Shown in pieces: positions 42,066-51,687 of a stretch of DNA of 64,000 bases. The DNA is taken from contig JAUNVQ010000004.1 in assembly GCA_030540715.1 (NCBI GenBank), positions 29,670 to 93,669 on the forward strand, in the 5' to 3' direction. Source of the stretch: Actinomycetaceae bacterium (GTDB lineage: Bacteria > Actinomycetota > Actinomycetes > Actinomycetales > Actinomycetaceae). The translations under genes and the position numbers were made by a program. A model generated the notes under the pieces. It was not told where the DNA came from and did not search any database. It saw only the letters and a list, made by a program, of their open reading frames with translations. The number at the start of each line of letters is the position of its first letter. Positions within the stretch are counted from its first letter, which is position 1.

Positions 42066-44903
42066 GTGGGGAAAAGTTTTATCCTCAGAACCATTGCGAT
42101 TATTTTTTCGCTAATGGCTATTTCAATACCTGCTTCAGCAGGAATTATCGCAGGTGAATCACCTGTTTATCACGGAGCTCATATTCGTAGTGAAGATCCT
42201 CCTAAAATTTCTGGTCAGATTTATGATCCTCACAATAACCTTGCCGATAAAAAGGAAGAACTGACAAAACTTCTTCAAGAAGCAAAAGAAAAGGGTGTTC
42301 ACGTCTATTTAGCACTTCCCGATTCCTATGGTAGTGCCGAAGCTCCTGTTACTGCCCAAGAGTGGAATCAAAAAGCGTTAACAGCTTCTGGTGCACCTGC
42401 AGAATCTTACATGGTATCAATCATTTCTGGCCCGACGTATTCATATTTTGCCAGCCCTAACTCTCAAGCTTCTTTATCTCTTGACCAGGTAAGAGAGCTG
42501 GCTCGAAAGCACTTGGTTCCCAACCTTGCAGACGATAAAATCGGCGAAGCAACAATTGCATTCACCCAAGCTCTACTGGAGGAAACTGGTGCAAATTCTA
42601 TCTTTTCTGCACTCCCCTTGTGGGCATGGGTTATTTTGGCAATCGGTTTACTGTGCATGCTTGCCGTCATGTTTTACGCTATCAGCGTACATCGTCAGGC
42701 TTCAGGGAAATCATCGAAAGACAACGAGTCGAAACCACGGGCCCTACCTGATAAAGACATAATTGCTCGTGAACGTCAACAGGCAGAAGAAGACTATCGT
42801 CAGGCTCAAGAGCAGCTCCTTGCTCAACAGTTTACCGATTCTTACGAACCATCCCCTCTCGCATATGATAACCAGGGCGACCACGCACAAAATTCCACCA
42901 TTGACGTTGACAATACAGATGATCCCTCTGTTCTTGAGCAGACAGCAGCTAATCACACACCCCAAAAAGTTGATGAAGATGTACTGACACCACGTCAACA
43001 GCGCCAACGCGAACGAGCACGGAAGAAAGCTGAACGGAAACGCCTGAAAGAAGAAGCCTTGGAGCGTCGCCGTCAAGAACGTCACGAACGCGAAGAAGCG
43101 AAGCGACGGGCAAAAGAAGAAAAGTCGGCACAAAAGAAAGGCCTTGAAGGAAAGCCTGGTACTGCTGGTACTGAAGGCGATGCAACTTCTGTTGATCGCA
43201 TGACCGTTGATCTGTCTCCTGCCCACACACACGTTGATACTCCCTCAGTTCTTAACGATTCTCTTAAAGTGACGCATGAGCAAGAACCAGCTGCAGACAT
43301 ACCTGTGATTGAGCCTGTAGCTGAACCTCACGGAGTTAATAAGACATTAGATACAGTTGATCATGACACTCAAATAGCTCCGGTAGGTATTGAAGACTCT
43401 TCCGTTAGTGCAGATCAGGAAACTGAAACTCAAGAAATGCGCCTAGAAGATATGCGAGCATACGTTGCACAGACTTCTGAAGAAGACTCTACAGAAGCTG
43501 GACCTGACCTTGAAGAACCATCGGTATCAGCTGCACCGGAAATAGCAAATAATGCAGAAAATCTTTATCAGTTACGTCTTAGCGAAAAACAGGAACAGGA
43601 ACAACGAGTCCGCGAGCAGCGCGAACGCGAGGAGGCCGAACGCCGCGCACGACAAGAAGCCGAACGCCGCGAACAAAAACGCGAAGAAGAATCTCGTCTA
43701 CGTTTGGAAGCTGAACGGAAAGCTCAAGAGGAAGCACAACGAGCAGCCTACGAGCGTGAACGACAAGAAATCGCTGTGCGTCAACAAGCAGAACAGGAGG
43801 CCCAGGCCCATTTGGCACGCCAACAAGCCAAGCGTGAGGCGTTGGCGCGTGGCCGTGAACAACAAGATGCCGCACATCGCGCTCATCAGGCTAAACGTTT
43901 TGCTACAGCCGATAACAAACCCTTATCTGCTCCAGCATCACCGGCCCGCGCACCGCAAAACCAAGATACACAGACAGCACAGCCGTCACCTCTGACACAG
44001 TTCACACGTCGTTTACGCGAAGCAGACGATATGATTCGACAATCCCGCAAAGACTTAGAGATCGCTCAGGGGCGTTTCGGAAAAGCTCATACAGCCCCAT
44101 TCGCTGCGGCAATTGTTGAAGCCCATAACGCAGTACGCGCAGGCTTTGACGAATTTGCTCAAGCTCAGCTTGAATCACGCCCCGCCCAGGTTGGCACTGT
44201 CTTTGACACCATTGATGCCCCCCTCAAACAGCTTCGTTCTCAAGTGGAACAATTTGTGAAGATGCGCCACGAACAAACCTCTGTAAGCGATATCTCGGCT
44301 GATTTACGTCCACGCTTCAATTCCGCTCAGCGCATATTAAAGCAAGCTCGCGGTATTATTGCACGTTTATCTATCTCAACATCACCTGACCAGCTTCACC
44401 TCATTACAGCCGATGTTACCCACGGTGAAAACCTACTAAAAGCAGCCGAACAAAAACTCACACAAGCTGAACAAGCTGACGAAGCTCACCAAGATGACAA
44501 AGTAACAACTTTGACACGACAAGCCGAACGCTGCATATTGGAAGCAACTGCAGCAGCACAACGCCTAGGCGATTATGATGCCTATGTCAGAGCTCAGCAG
44601 GTTCGTTTAGCATCACCTCAAGGTGATGATCTAGATTCTGTGCGTGCACGTTTAGAGAAAACACTGGAAGCTGTTATTTTGTATATGGCAACCGTTGATG
44701 ATTTCATCGATATTCGTACGGGTCAAATCGGTGTTGCCGCGCGAACTATGCTTGTACAAGCAAATAATACACTCTCACGGGCAGATGACATTTATGACAG
44801 TGATCCTGTTCAGGCCCTTCACTACGTTGAACAGGCAGAACAGCTTTCCATTCAGGCGCAACGTTTAGCCTCACAAGATGTCGAACGTCGAAACAAGAAA
44901 TAA
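42066..44903 (+). CDS. TPM-domain protein 1 with long coiled coil
   Basis: About 945 residues: a signal-like helix, the TPM domain (about 40-185, GVHVYLALPDSYGS onward), a TM helix (LPLWAWVILAIGLLCMLAVM, about 190-215), then a long Arg/Glu/Gln-rich coiled coil (RRQERHEREEAKRRAKEEKS type) and a further helical C-terminal region. GTG 42066 has GGGAGG five bases before it, so it is chosen over the ATG at 42039. The first gene of a TPM-TPM-PspA operon. A membrane-linked scaffold or chaperone role is inferred. Confidence 0.85.
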   Translation: MGKSFILRTIAIIFSLMAISIPASAGIIAGESPVYHGAHIRSEDPPKISGQIYDPHNNLADKKEELTKLLQEAKEKGVHVYLALPDSYGSAEAPVTAQEWNQKALTASGAPAESYMVSIISGPTYSYFASPNSQASLSLDQVRELARKHLVPNLADDKIGEATIAFTQALLEETGANSIFSALPLWAWVILAIGLLCMLAVMFYAISVHRQASGKSSKDNESKPRALPDKDIIARERQQAEEDYRQAQEQLLAQQFTDSYEPSPLAYDNQGDHAQNSTIDVDNTDDPSVLEQTAANHTPQKVDEDVLTPRQQRQRERARKKAERKRLKEEALERRRQERHEREEAKRRAKEEKSAQKKGLEGKPGTAGTEGDATSVDRMTVDLSPAHTHVDTPSVLNDSLKVTHEQEPAADIPVIEPVAEPHGVNKTLDTVDHDTQIAPVGIEDSSVSADQETETQEMRLEDMRAYVAQTSEEDSTEAGPDLEEPSVSAAPEIANNAENLYQLRLSEKQEQEQRVREQREREEAERRARQEAERREQKREEESRLRLEAERKAQEEAQRAAYERERQEIAVRQQAEQEAQAHLARQQAKREALARGREQQDAAHRAHQAKRFATADNKPLSAPASPARAPQNQDTQTAQPSPLTQFTRRLREADDMIRQSRKDLEIAQGRFGKAHTAPFAAAIVEAHNAVRAGFDEFAQAQLESRPAQVGTVFDTIDAPLKQLRSQVEQFVKMRHEQTSVSDISADLRPRFNSAQRILKQARGIIARLSISTSPDQLHLITADVTHGENLLKAAEQKLTQAEQADEAHQDDKVTTLTRQAERCILEATAAAQRLGDYDAYVRAQQVRLASPQGDDLDSVRARLEKTLEAVILYMATVDDFIDIRTGQIGVAARTMLVQANNTLSRADDIYDSDPVQALHYVEQAEQLSIQAQRLASQDVERRNKK

Positions 44904-44915
44904 GATGGATAATCA

Positions 44916-46982
44916 ATGAAACTACCGCACTTCGCGTACACCAGGATGTGTGTGGAACTCATGGCGGCACTGCTTTTTGTCATTATATCGCCTGCGTCAT
45001 CTTTTGCGATCACATACACCGAGGATCCGCCCTCTACAATGACACAGCGTGTGCACGACACCAGTGGAGTATTGAAAAATCTTGACGACCTTGATATGTA
45101 TGCCCGTGAACGCTCTAACCAGCTTGTTGACCTGTACGCAGTATTTGCAAAAACTTTTGATGCCAAGGCCCCTCTGCAGTGGTGTAAGGAAACTCTGCAC
45201 AATTCCGCTCGTTCTTCCCACTCGATGTACCTGGTAATAGCCGTCAATGACCGCAAGTATGCATTGTGTTATCGTGACGGCATTACTCTAAACAGTACTC
45301 AGGAAAATGCCATTAAAGACCCGGTTGAAAACTTACTTGCACAAGATAACTGGAATAAAGCTGTACTCACTTACCTTGATATAGCCCCCGACATTGTGGA
45401 AGGAACTCACACAGGAACGCATCGCCCCTTGGAAGGTGACGGTTTGCTATCGGGAGTGAGTATAGCGCTACTCGTTTTTCTTCTTATCAGTGTGCCAGTT
45501 GCTATCGGTGCTGTACTGCTTTTTTCGCGTTCCCGCCAAAAAGCGTGGGCGACCCACAAAATTACCTTTGACGATGGCCGTACAGTTTATATGAACCCTC
45601 AATCGCAGCAGTATCATGACCATGTTACCCAGCGCATCAATAAGGCCGGTGAATGGACTATGAAAGCGGATAATGCGGTACGCGCAGCAAAGGAAGATGC
45701 ACAGTTTGCTTCACTGGAGTTTGGGGCCTCGGACTCTCAACGATTTCATGATGCACTTGAGCTTGCAGAACAGGCTTCCACCGATGCTTTTGACTGGTTT
45801 CACCGCGTGGAGGATGAACCTGACTGGAAGAAAAAAGAAACATACGCCAATAACGCAATCAAGGCTGCCAAAGCAGCGATTGCACGTATTGAGGACGAAG
45901 AATCGGTTTTCCAAGAAAAACGAAAAGCAAAAAATGAAGCTGGCCAGATGCTACATCGTGCTCAGCACTATGCCCAAGAACTTGAAACAAAAACCAAACA
46001 GGCAAGCATTGAACTTGACTCGTTACGTGACGCATTTCAGCATCATGAACTTGATTCAATTGCCGATAATCCCGAGCGAGCACAACGTCTTATCGATAAT
46101 GCGCATCGTACTATAGCCGATGGAATAAAGGCATGGGATGATGGTGATCATCGTCAAGCGGCTGATCTTCTAGAACTTTCACAACGTACACTCACTCAAG
46201 CCTCGATGATTATCGATTCAGTCATGAATGCACGGGAACATTTGTCTCATATCCGCCAGACGTTACTTCAAGCAATGTCATCGATTTCAGCAGATTTAGA
46301 GGACGTGTCAACCTTAGCCCCCAACGATCGACGCTTTGATGCCTATGTTCATGAAGCACGCCAGGCAATCAGCCAAGCTGAAAAAGCCAATGATGGGCAA
46401 GGCGATCCTCTTGCGGCCCTTGAACGTTTGACGATTGCCGAAAATACACTTGACACCGAATTGGAACCACTGCGTGAACAAGCTGTCACCGATCAGAAAA
46501 AACAAACGCGCATTGCTCAACTGCGTTCACAGGTTACATTAGAAATACAGCAAGCAAATAGCTACATATCAGCCAATCGTGGTGCTGTTGGTTCACATGC
46601 ACGAATGTCTATTGCTAACGCGCAGCTTAGTGTAGAAGCTGCTGATAAATCAGACAATCTGGACTATGCCCTTCAGCAGCTAAACGAAGCTAGGTCGCAG
46701 GCTCGGATAGCTTTATCCCAAGCCCGTGATGATGTACAACGCTATCATTGGAACCCCAATGATAGGCCTCCCTACGGCGGCGGTACTACCTATGGTGGTT
46801 CGGGTATCGATATCGGGTCACTTGTCCTTGGAGGTCTTTTATTTGGAGGACGAGGTGGCGGATCCTCGTCCTGGGGTGGTTTCGGAAGCTCATCAGGTGG
46901 ATTTTCAGGTGGTTTTGGGGGCGGTTCCTCTGGAAGTTTTGGAAATAGTGGTTTTGGGGGCGGTTCCTCTGGTAGTTTTTAA
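44916..46982 (+). CDS. TPM-domain protein 2 with Gly/Ser tail
   Basis: At 688 residues, it starts with a signal peptide (ELMAALLFVIISPASSFA), a TPM domain (about 40-150, TQRVHDTSGVLKNLDDLDMY), a TM helix (VSIALLVFLLISVPVAIGAV, about 180-200), long helical coiled regions and a terminal Gly/Ser/Phe repeat (GGSSGSFGNSGFGGGSSG). This final tail resembles that of YgcG/TPM proteins. It is 12 bp downstream of the first TPM gene and 32 bp before pspA; co-transcription is very likely. Confidence 0.87.
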   Translation: MKLPHFAYTRMCVELMAALLFVIISPASSFAITYTEDPPSTMTQRVHDTSGVLKNLDDLDMYARERSNQLVDLYAVFAKTFDAKAPLQWCKETLHNSARSSHSMYLVIAVNDRKYALCYRDGITLNSTQENAIKDPVENLLAQDNWNKAVLTYLDIAPDIVEGTHTGTHRPLEGDGLLSGVSIALLVFLLISVPVAIGAVLLFSRSRQKAWATHKITFDDGRTVYMNPQSQQYHDHVTQRINKAGEWTMKADNAVRAAKEDAQFASLEFGASDSQRFHDALELAEQASTDAFDWFHRVEDEPDWKKKETYANNAIKAAKAAIARIEDEESVFQEKRKAKNEAGQMLHRAQHYAQELETKTKQASIELDSLRDAFQHHELDSIADNPERAQRLIDNAHRTIADGIKAWDDGDHRQAADLLELSQRTLTQASMIIDSVMNAREHLSHIRQTLLQAMSSISADLEDVSTLAPNDRRFDAYVHEARQAISQAEKANDGQGDPLAALERLTIAENTLDTELEPLREQAVTDQKKQTRIAQLRSQVTLEIQQANSYISANRGAVGSHARMSIANAQLSVEAADKSDNLDYALQQLNEARSQARIALSQARDDVQRYHWNPNDRPPYGGGTTYGGSGIDIGSLVLGGLLFGGRGGGSSSWGGFGSSSGGFSGGFGGGSSGSFGNSGFGGGSSGSF

Positions 46983-47014
46983 GATGACAGTTAACAAATG
47001 ATGAGGAGACACCT

Positions 47015-47734
47015 ATGGCTGAAAAAGTCACAATTCTTGGCCGGATTAAACAACTGGTAAAGGCTAATATCAATGATCTGATTGATCGTGCCGAAGACCC
47101 ACAAAAAATGATTGACCAGCTTATTCGTGATTATACGAATAACATTGTTGAAGCCGAAACCGCTGTGGCCCAAGAAATTGGTTCATTGAAAATGGCACAA
47201 AAGGATCATGAGACCAATCAGCAAGCAGCCATTCAATGGGGTGAAAAAGCCCGTTTAGCCTCTACTCGTGCTGATGAAGCACGTAGACAAGGTGACTCTC
47301 AAGAAGCAGACAGGCTTGATAACCTTGCAAAAGTTGCTTTGAAAAAGCAGATTGAACTTGAACAAGAAGTGAAGGAACAAGAGCCTTTACTCAAGGCTCG
47401 CGAAAACACTGCTCAGCAGCTTCGCGAGGGCCTCACACAGATGAAGACGAAACTTGAAGAACTGAAGATCAAACGCAACCAACTTGTTGCACGCCAACGT
47501 AGTGCAGAAACACAAAATCGTGTCACCGAAGCGATGAAAACCATTAATATCATGGATCCTACTTCGGAACTTTCACGTTTTGAAGAATCTGTTCGCAAAG
47601 AAGAAGCCCTGGCACAAGGCCGAGCAGAACTCTCAGCAGATTCTTTGGAGGCTCAGTTTGCAGAACTAGAAGCATCCGATGATGAACTTGAGATTGAACA
47701 ACGTTTGGCTCAACTCAAATCAGAAAATAAGTAA
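47015..47734 (+). CDS. pspA: Phage shock protein A / IM30 family
   Basis: At 239 residues and almost entirely alpha-helical, it has the PspA pattern: GRIKQLVKANINDLIDRAED, then PQKMIDQLIRDYTNNIVEAE, then LKARENTAQQLREGLTQMKT. PspA/IM30 (ESCRT-III-like) proteins protect or repair the membrane. GATGAGGAG lies before the ATG. A strong terminator follows. Its position after two TPM genes suggests a membrane-stress operon. Confidence 0.95.
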   Translation: MAEKVTILGRIKQLVKANINDLIDRAEDPQKMIDQLIRDYTNNIVEAETAVAQEIGSLKMAQKDHETNQQAAIQWGEKARLASTRADEARRQGDSQEADRLDNLAKVALKKQIELEQEVKEQEPLLKARENTAQQLREGLTQMKTKLEELKIKRNQLVARQRSAETQNRVTEAMKTINIMDPTSELSRFEESVRKEEALAQGRAELSADSLEAQFAELEASDDELEIEQRLAQLKSENK

Positions 47735-47751
47735 AATTTTCGATATCGTTG

Positions 47752-47787
47752 ATGGGTCAGCACATTTCATGTGCTGACCCATTTTTT
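47752..47787 (+). terminator. Terminator after the TPM-pspA operon
   Basis: A perfect 12-bp stem (ATGGGTCAGCAC and GTGCTGACCCAT) with a 7-base loop and a T-run. Confidence 0.9.
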
Positions 47788-47902
47788 ATACCTTTCTATG
47801 GTGAGTAAACACTTGTTGCTAAGAAAAAACATAACATGTGGTGTAAATTATGGAATACTTACAAATACCATAGAAAAAAATACTATTTACTTTAGGTTTT
47901 CA

Positions 47903-48625
47903 ATGACTACTGATAATAATGCAACACCTTTTTCTGAGCCCATACCTACACCGCGCTCGATCCGCACTCAACGCCACATGCCATCCGAGAGCCCAGAGTC
48001 CTCTATACGGCAGCCTGTCTACGGTGTTAATAAGCTTAATGCCCGCCCTATTGATACTTCAGGCGATCCTACGTATCTGATTATTGATGGCGAAAACATT
48101 GATGCCACGTTGGGGATGTCCGTGTTGGGACACCGGCCAGAACCTGATGAACGCCCCCGATGGGATAGAATTTTAGAGTTTGCCGACAACCAATGGACAG
48201 AAAATACTAGGCCACTGTTTTTTCTTAATGCATCATCAGGCCACATGCCAATGGGCTTTATTCAAGCTCTCATGGCTATGGAATATACACCCATTCCACT
48301 GTCTTCTGAAGCCGAAGAAGATAAAGTTGTTGATATTGGGGTGCAGCGTACCCTACAAGCTATTATCGATCAGGGCTACGGAAATGTTTTGTTGGGAAGC
48401 CATGACGGTGATTTTCTTCCCCTTATCCGCGAGCTTTTGGACCAGGGACGCCACGTAGGTATCTTTTGTTTTGTAGAATTTCTTTCCTCACAAATTGCCG
48501 AACTTGTTGATGATGGTCTAGAGCTCTACGATCTCGAACATGATATTCACGCTTTCCAGGTTGCTCTACCCCGCCTGCATATTATTCCGCTTCACGAATT
48601 CAATCCCGTGGATTATTTGTCCTAG
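47903..48625 (+). CDS. NYN-domain protein (putative ribonuclease)
   Basis: At 240 residues, it has a PIN-like NYN/LabA fold after a disordered start of about 50 residues: PTYLIIDGENIDATLG (first acidic motif), EEDKVVDIGVQRTLQAIIDQ (KxxD motif) and VLLGSHDGDFLPLIRELLDQ (SxDGDF). All acidic residues are kept, so an Mg-dependent RNA nuclease is likely. The start at ATG 47903 is chosen since the residues before it look random. It is likely transcribed alone. Confidence 0.88.
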   Translation: MTTDNNATPFSEPIPTPRSIRTQRHMPSESPESSIRQPVYGVNKLNARPIDTSGDPTYLIIDGENIDATLGMSVLGHRPEPDERPRWDRILEFADNQWTENTRPLFFLNASSGHMPMGFIQALMAMEYTPIPLSSEAEEDKVVDIGVQRTLQAIIDQGYGNVLLGSHDGDFLPLIRELLDQGRHVGIFCFVEFLSSQIAELVDDGLELYDLEHDIHAFQVALPRLHIIPLHEFNPVDYLS

Positions 48626-48763
48626 CTATTGTATAAGGAACATTCGACATAGGTGCTCCTCATAGTGTGTACTATTCTTGGTGCATGAGCCTGTCTGCTC
48701 CAAGGCCTACCGGTTAACGTAACTAACAGCAAAATGCTTTGCCCAGTCTAGATTTGTTTTCCT

Positions 48764-49516
48764 TCACTCGATTTCGACAGTGACGTGACGGTTTCCAAAA
48801 TGAATCTGGCTGCCATTTTGAGCAATCAGACAATGCGTTGAAGTAGCTTTTTCACGTCGACCATCAGCAAAAACAACCCAGGTTCCGTTCGTGGAACGCA
48901 AATCAGTAACTTCAACTCCTTCCTCTACAGGGCGAAGAAGCGCGTGGATTTTTGACATGGATTTTGCAGTATCAACGATCTGTAGCGGTACAGCATCGGG
49001 ATAATCATCTTTTCTTTTCGGACGACGCCCTAAAATAACTGGCCCACTCAATGACTCAATATGGCCATCATCAAGGCGCAGGAGTGCATATATTGGTTGA
49101 GTACTCAATACTGTTGCGTCGTTGTCATCTTCATGAGAATCAACTTCAGCTGTTTGTTCTCCACCAGATTGAACCTGTTGTTGTCCATCGCTGGCAATAA
49201 CAGTGGCAGCGGTGGTAACAGATTGTTCTTCAGCGGTGAAAGTCATCTCCTGGACTGGACTTTGCTGTATATGTGGTGAGGCCACTTGAGAATCACCGAA
49301 GATCTGTTCAACATATGGCTGAGCGAGGACTTCCCAACTATTTGTTGCTGGATTCCACACAAGTGGTGGCATTACCTCGTTTTGTCCTGTTTGTGGATTA
49401 ATACGTACCTGCGATGGATACACCCACGCATTGACCAGGGGCGACCATATTGGCTCCTGTTCAGGTGTTGAGCCATTATTATTCACTGATTGACTGTAGT
49501 CAACGTTCATATCCAT
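48764..49516 (-). CDS. FHA-domain protein A
   Basis: About 250 residues. A Gln/Thr-rich disordered N-terminus bears two copies of a short Trp-containing segment (PIWSPLVNAWVYPS and PPLVWNPATNSWEV). A C-terminal FHA domain follows (about 155-250): GPVILGRRPKR, KSMSKIHALL and RSTNGTWV, with the usual Arg, Ser-x-x-His and Asn. It should bind phosphothreonine. Start ATG 49516 has AGGAGG eight bases before it. It lies downstream of the kinase gene and is a likely substrate. Confidence 0.88.
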   Translation of the reverse strand: MDMNVDYSQSVNNNGSTPEQEPIWSPLVNAWVYPSQVRINPQTGQNEVMPPLVWNPATNSWEVLAQPYVEQIFGDSQVASPHIQQSPVQEMTFTAEEQSVTTAATVIASDGQQQVQSGGEQTAEVDSHEDDNDATVLSTQPIYALLRLDDGHIESLSGPVILGRRPKRKDDYPDAVPLQIVDTAKSMSKIHALLRPVEEGVEVTDLRSTNGTWVVFADGRREKATSTHCLIAQNGSQIHFGNRHVTVEIE

Positions 49517-49582
49517 ATCCAATCCCTCCTGGCTCTCCCTATAATATCAGGACTTCTTCGTATGTATGAAGGTTGGTTGATC

Positions 49583-51178
49583 CTATTTTTCCATCTTACA
49601 TATTTCTTCAGGTAAGGATGTTTGACCATTTGCTCGTCGGAGGCTCACTTCACAACAGGCACCTTCCTCCCAAGGAACAACAACGCTCGTTTCTTTGGTT
49701 TCACGCAGGCCCTCACTATTTTTCACATGTTTGACTTCCCACAAATAACTATCGCCAGGCTGAGGTAAAGGATTCACCCACGAGACCTTTGCGCCTTGAG
49801 GATCGCTGAGCACTTTCAGTTCCTTCACGGGTGGCGGAATATCATCAATACCAGCATTTTGTGGGTCAGTCACAGATTGCGTTTGCTTTGTTGACACACT
49901 GTGCTCAACATCAAAACTATGTGAATACCACAACGTTGCCACCAAAGCGCCAAGAAGAATAAGTACCAGAAAAATTGAAAAAGCACTGAGCGCAGAGGTT
50001 CGCTGGCGAGTTTTTTGTGCCACTGAAAAATCAGCAGAAGGAAAGCCATCACCACTCCCTTCCATCATACTTTTCTTACCACTAGCATTCATAGTGGCAG
50101 ATGCAAACCCTACAGGAGTGAGACGTTGATTTTCCTTCACAGCAAGTGGATGCGGGTGCGGAACAGTGAAACGAAAAGCCTCGTTCGGGTCAACTGTTTC
50201 ACCTTCAAGGAAACGTCCAGCTTTTGTGAAGTCTTCTTGAGCATCAAAAGAGGGTAAGGCACGAATACGTGTTGGCTGATCTTCATCGCCACTGTCATAG
50301 AAACGCGGGGCTTTTTCATCCAACACATCAACATGAGTTGCAGGAAGCCCGATATCGCGTTGTGTACGATGAAGTGCATCAACGAACTCCAAAGCAGTAG
50401 CATAACGCTGCTGCGGATCCTTAGAAAGAGCCTTTCGTATCACATTTTCCAATTGCCTTGGAACATCACTTCGACCAGTTGACGGAACAAAACCGTTAAG
50501 AACGCGAGCCGTAATCTTGGGAGGTGAATTGTCGCCACCTGGAATCTTAAAAGGCGAATGTCCCGCAAGAAGAGCATAGATTGTTGCCCCCAAACTAAAC
50601 ACGTCACAACGCGGCCCTGTTTCGCCTTTCCCCGTCTGTTGTTCGGCAGGTGCCCACAACAGTGACACCCCCTGGAATCCCTGCTGGGTTTCACCAGAAG
50701 ATGCAATACCGAAATCGGTCAGCACTGGGCGCCCATAAGCAGTCATCAAAACATTCGCAGGTTTAATATCGCGGTGAATAATACCAGCACGATGAGCAGT
50801 TTCAATAGCTGCCCCCAACTGAATACCAATCTCTAAAGCCTGCGGAACCGAATATGGTTTTTGCGACACAATTTTGCCAACATGTGGAGGCGGGCAGTAT
50901 TCCATCACAATGTAAGAACGGCCATCCGTTGCAGTGGAAGCCGCATAGATGGATACGATTGATGGGTGTGACGATAATTTTGCCATCACATTGGCTTCAG
51001 CATGAAAACGTTCTTTCACATCGTCAGTAACATCAGCATGTAACACCTTCACAGCGACAAGACGTTCAGGAAGATACTGTTGGTATAAAAAAACATCAGC
51101 AAATCCGCCAGAACCGAGATAGGACTGATATTCGTAGCCATCAATAAGTGGAGGAATGATCTGACGTTTCTTTTTCAT
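49583..51178 (-). CDS. Transmembrane Ser/Thr protein kinase
   Basis: At 531 residues, it has a kinase domain at about 12-275 (GSGGFADVFLYQ loop, AVKVL Lys, HRDIKPANVL, DFGIA), then a linker, a TM helix near residue 396 (LSAFSIFLVLILLGALVATL) and a short C-terminal extracytoplasmic domain with fibronectin-like sequence (PPVKELKVLSDPQGAKVSWV). It lacks PASTA repeats. Its ATG overlaps the upstream FHA gene by 4 bp. It is adjacent to PP2C, so phosphorylation and dephosphorylation are co-encoded. Confidence 0.95.
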   Translation of the reverse strand: MKKKRQIIPPLIDGYEYQSYLGSGGFADVFLYQQYLPERLVAVKVLHADVTDDVKERFHAEANVMAKLSSHPSIVSIYAASTATDGRSYIVMEYCPPPHVGKIVSQKPYSVPQALEIGIQLGAAIETAHRAGIIHRDIKPANVLMTAYGRPVLTDFGIASSGETQQGFQGVSLLWAPAEQQTGKGETGPRCDVFSLGATIYALLAGHSPFKIPGGDNSPPKITARVLNGFVPSTGRSDVPRQLENVIRKALSKDPQQRYATALEFVDALHRTQRDIGLPATHVDVLDEKAPRFYDSGDEDQPTRIRALPSFDAQEDFTKAGRFLEGETVDPNEAFRFTVPHPHPLAVKENQRLTPVGFASATMNASGKKSMMEGSGDGFPSADFSVAQKTRQRTSALSAFSIFLVLILLGALVATLWYSHSFDVEHSVSTKQTQSVTDPQNAGIDDIPPPVKELKVLSDPQGAKVSWVNPLPQPGDSYLWEVKHVKNSEGLRETKETSVVVPWEEGACCEVSLRRANGQTSLPEEICKMEK

Positions 51179-51684
51179 AGGATCTCCTGCACAAGAATGT
51201 AACCTTGTTCGCCCACATCAATTTTATCCCCGCTAAAAAGCTCAACGGGCCTACCAGGAATAACAGGAATCGGAGGTGACTGAGAGCGAAGAATAAAAGT
51301 TCCGTTTTGTGATTCATGGTCGATCAGCGCAACGTAGTCATCCTTGACCACAATCTCACAGTGCGTTCGAGAGATAAGATGTTGAGGGCTAGACAGCGGA
51401 ACCAGTAAAGGAATTGGCTGTTCAGGGTACTGGCGGGCTGAGGGCATCCTGCCAAATATTATATTTGTTGTGATATCAACCATGCGACCAGAGGGCAAAC
51501 ATAGACGTCCTCTTACAGGTAATAACTCTGGCTCACAGGAAGTGCAAGCATCGTCAGCTTGATCCGACACAGCCAGTTCAGCTGCATCAGAAGGTAACGA
51601 CACCATTGTCATATCGTTTTCCCATTGAAGGCCAACTATCGTCGGATCAATATCATTGTCCTGTACGCTCACCCATGTGTGCAT
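51175..51684 (-). CDS. FHA-domain protein B
   Basis: At 169 residues, it has a disordered acidic N-terminus and an FHA domain (about 70-169): IIFGRMPSARQ, LISRTHCEIVV and SQNGTFIL, with phosphothreonine-binding Arg, Ser/Arg-Thr-His and Asn. Its stop overlaps the kinase start as ATGA, and it lies 3 bp downstream of PP2C. This is the genetic position of a kinase substrate or adaptor. Confidence 0.9.
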   Translation of the reverse strand: MHTWVSVQDNDIDPTIVGLQWENDMTMVSLPSDAAELAVSDQADDACTSCEPELLPVRGRLCLPSGRMVDITTNIIFGRMPSARQYPEQPIPLLVPLSSPQHLISRTHCEIVVKDDYVALIDHESQNGTFILRSQSPPIPVIPGRPVELFSGDKIDVGEQGYILVQEIL

Positions 51685-51687
51685 GCC

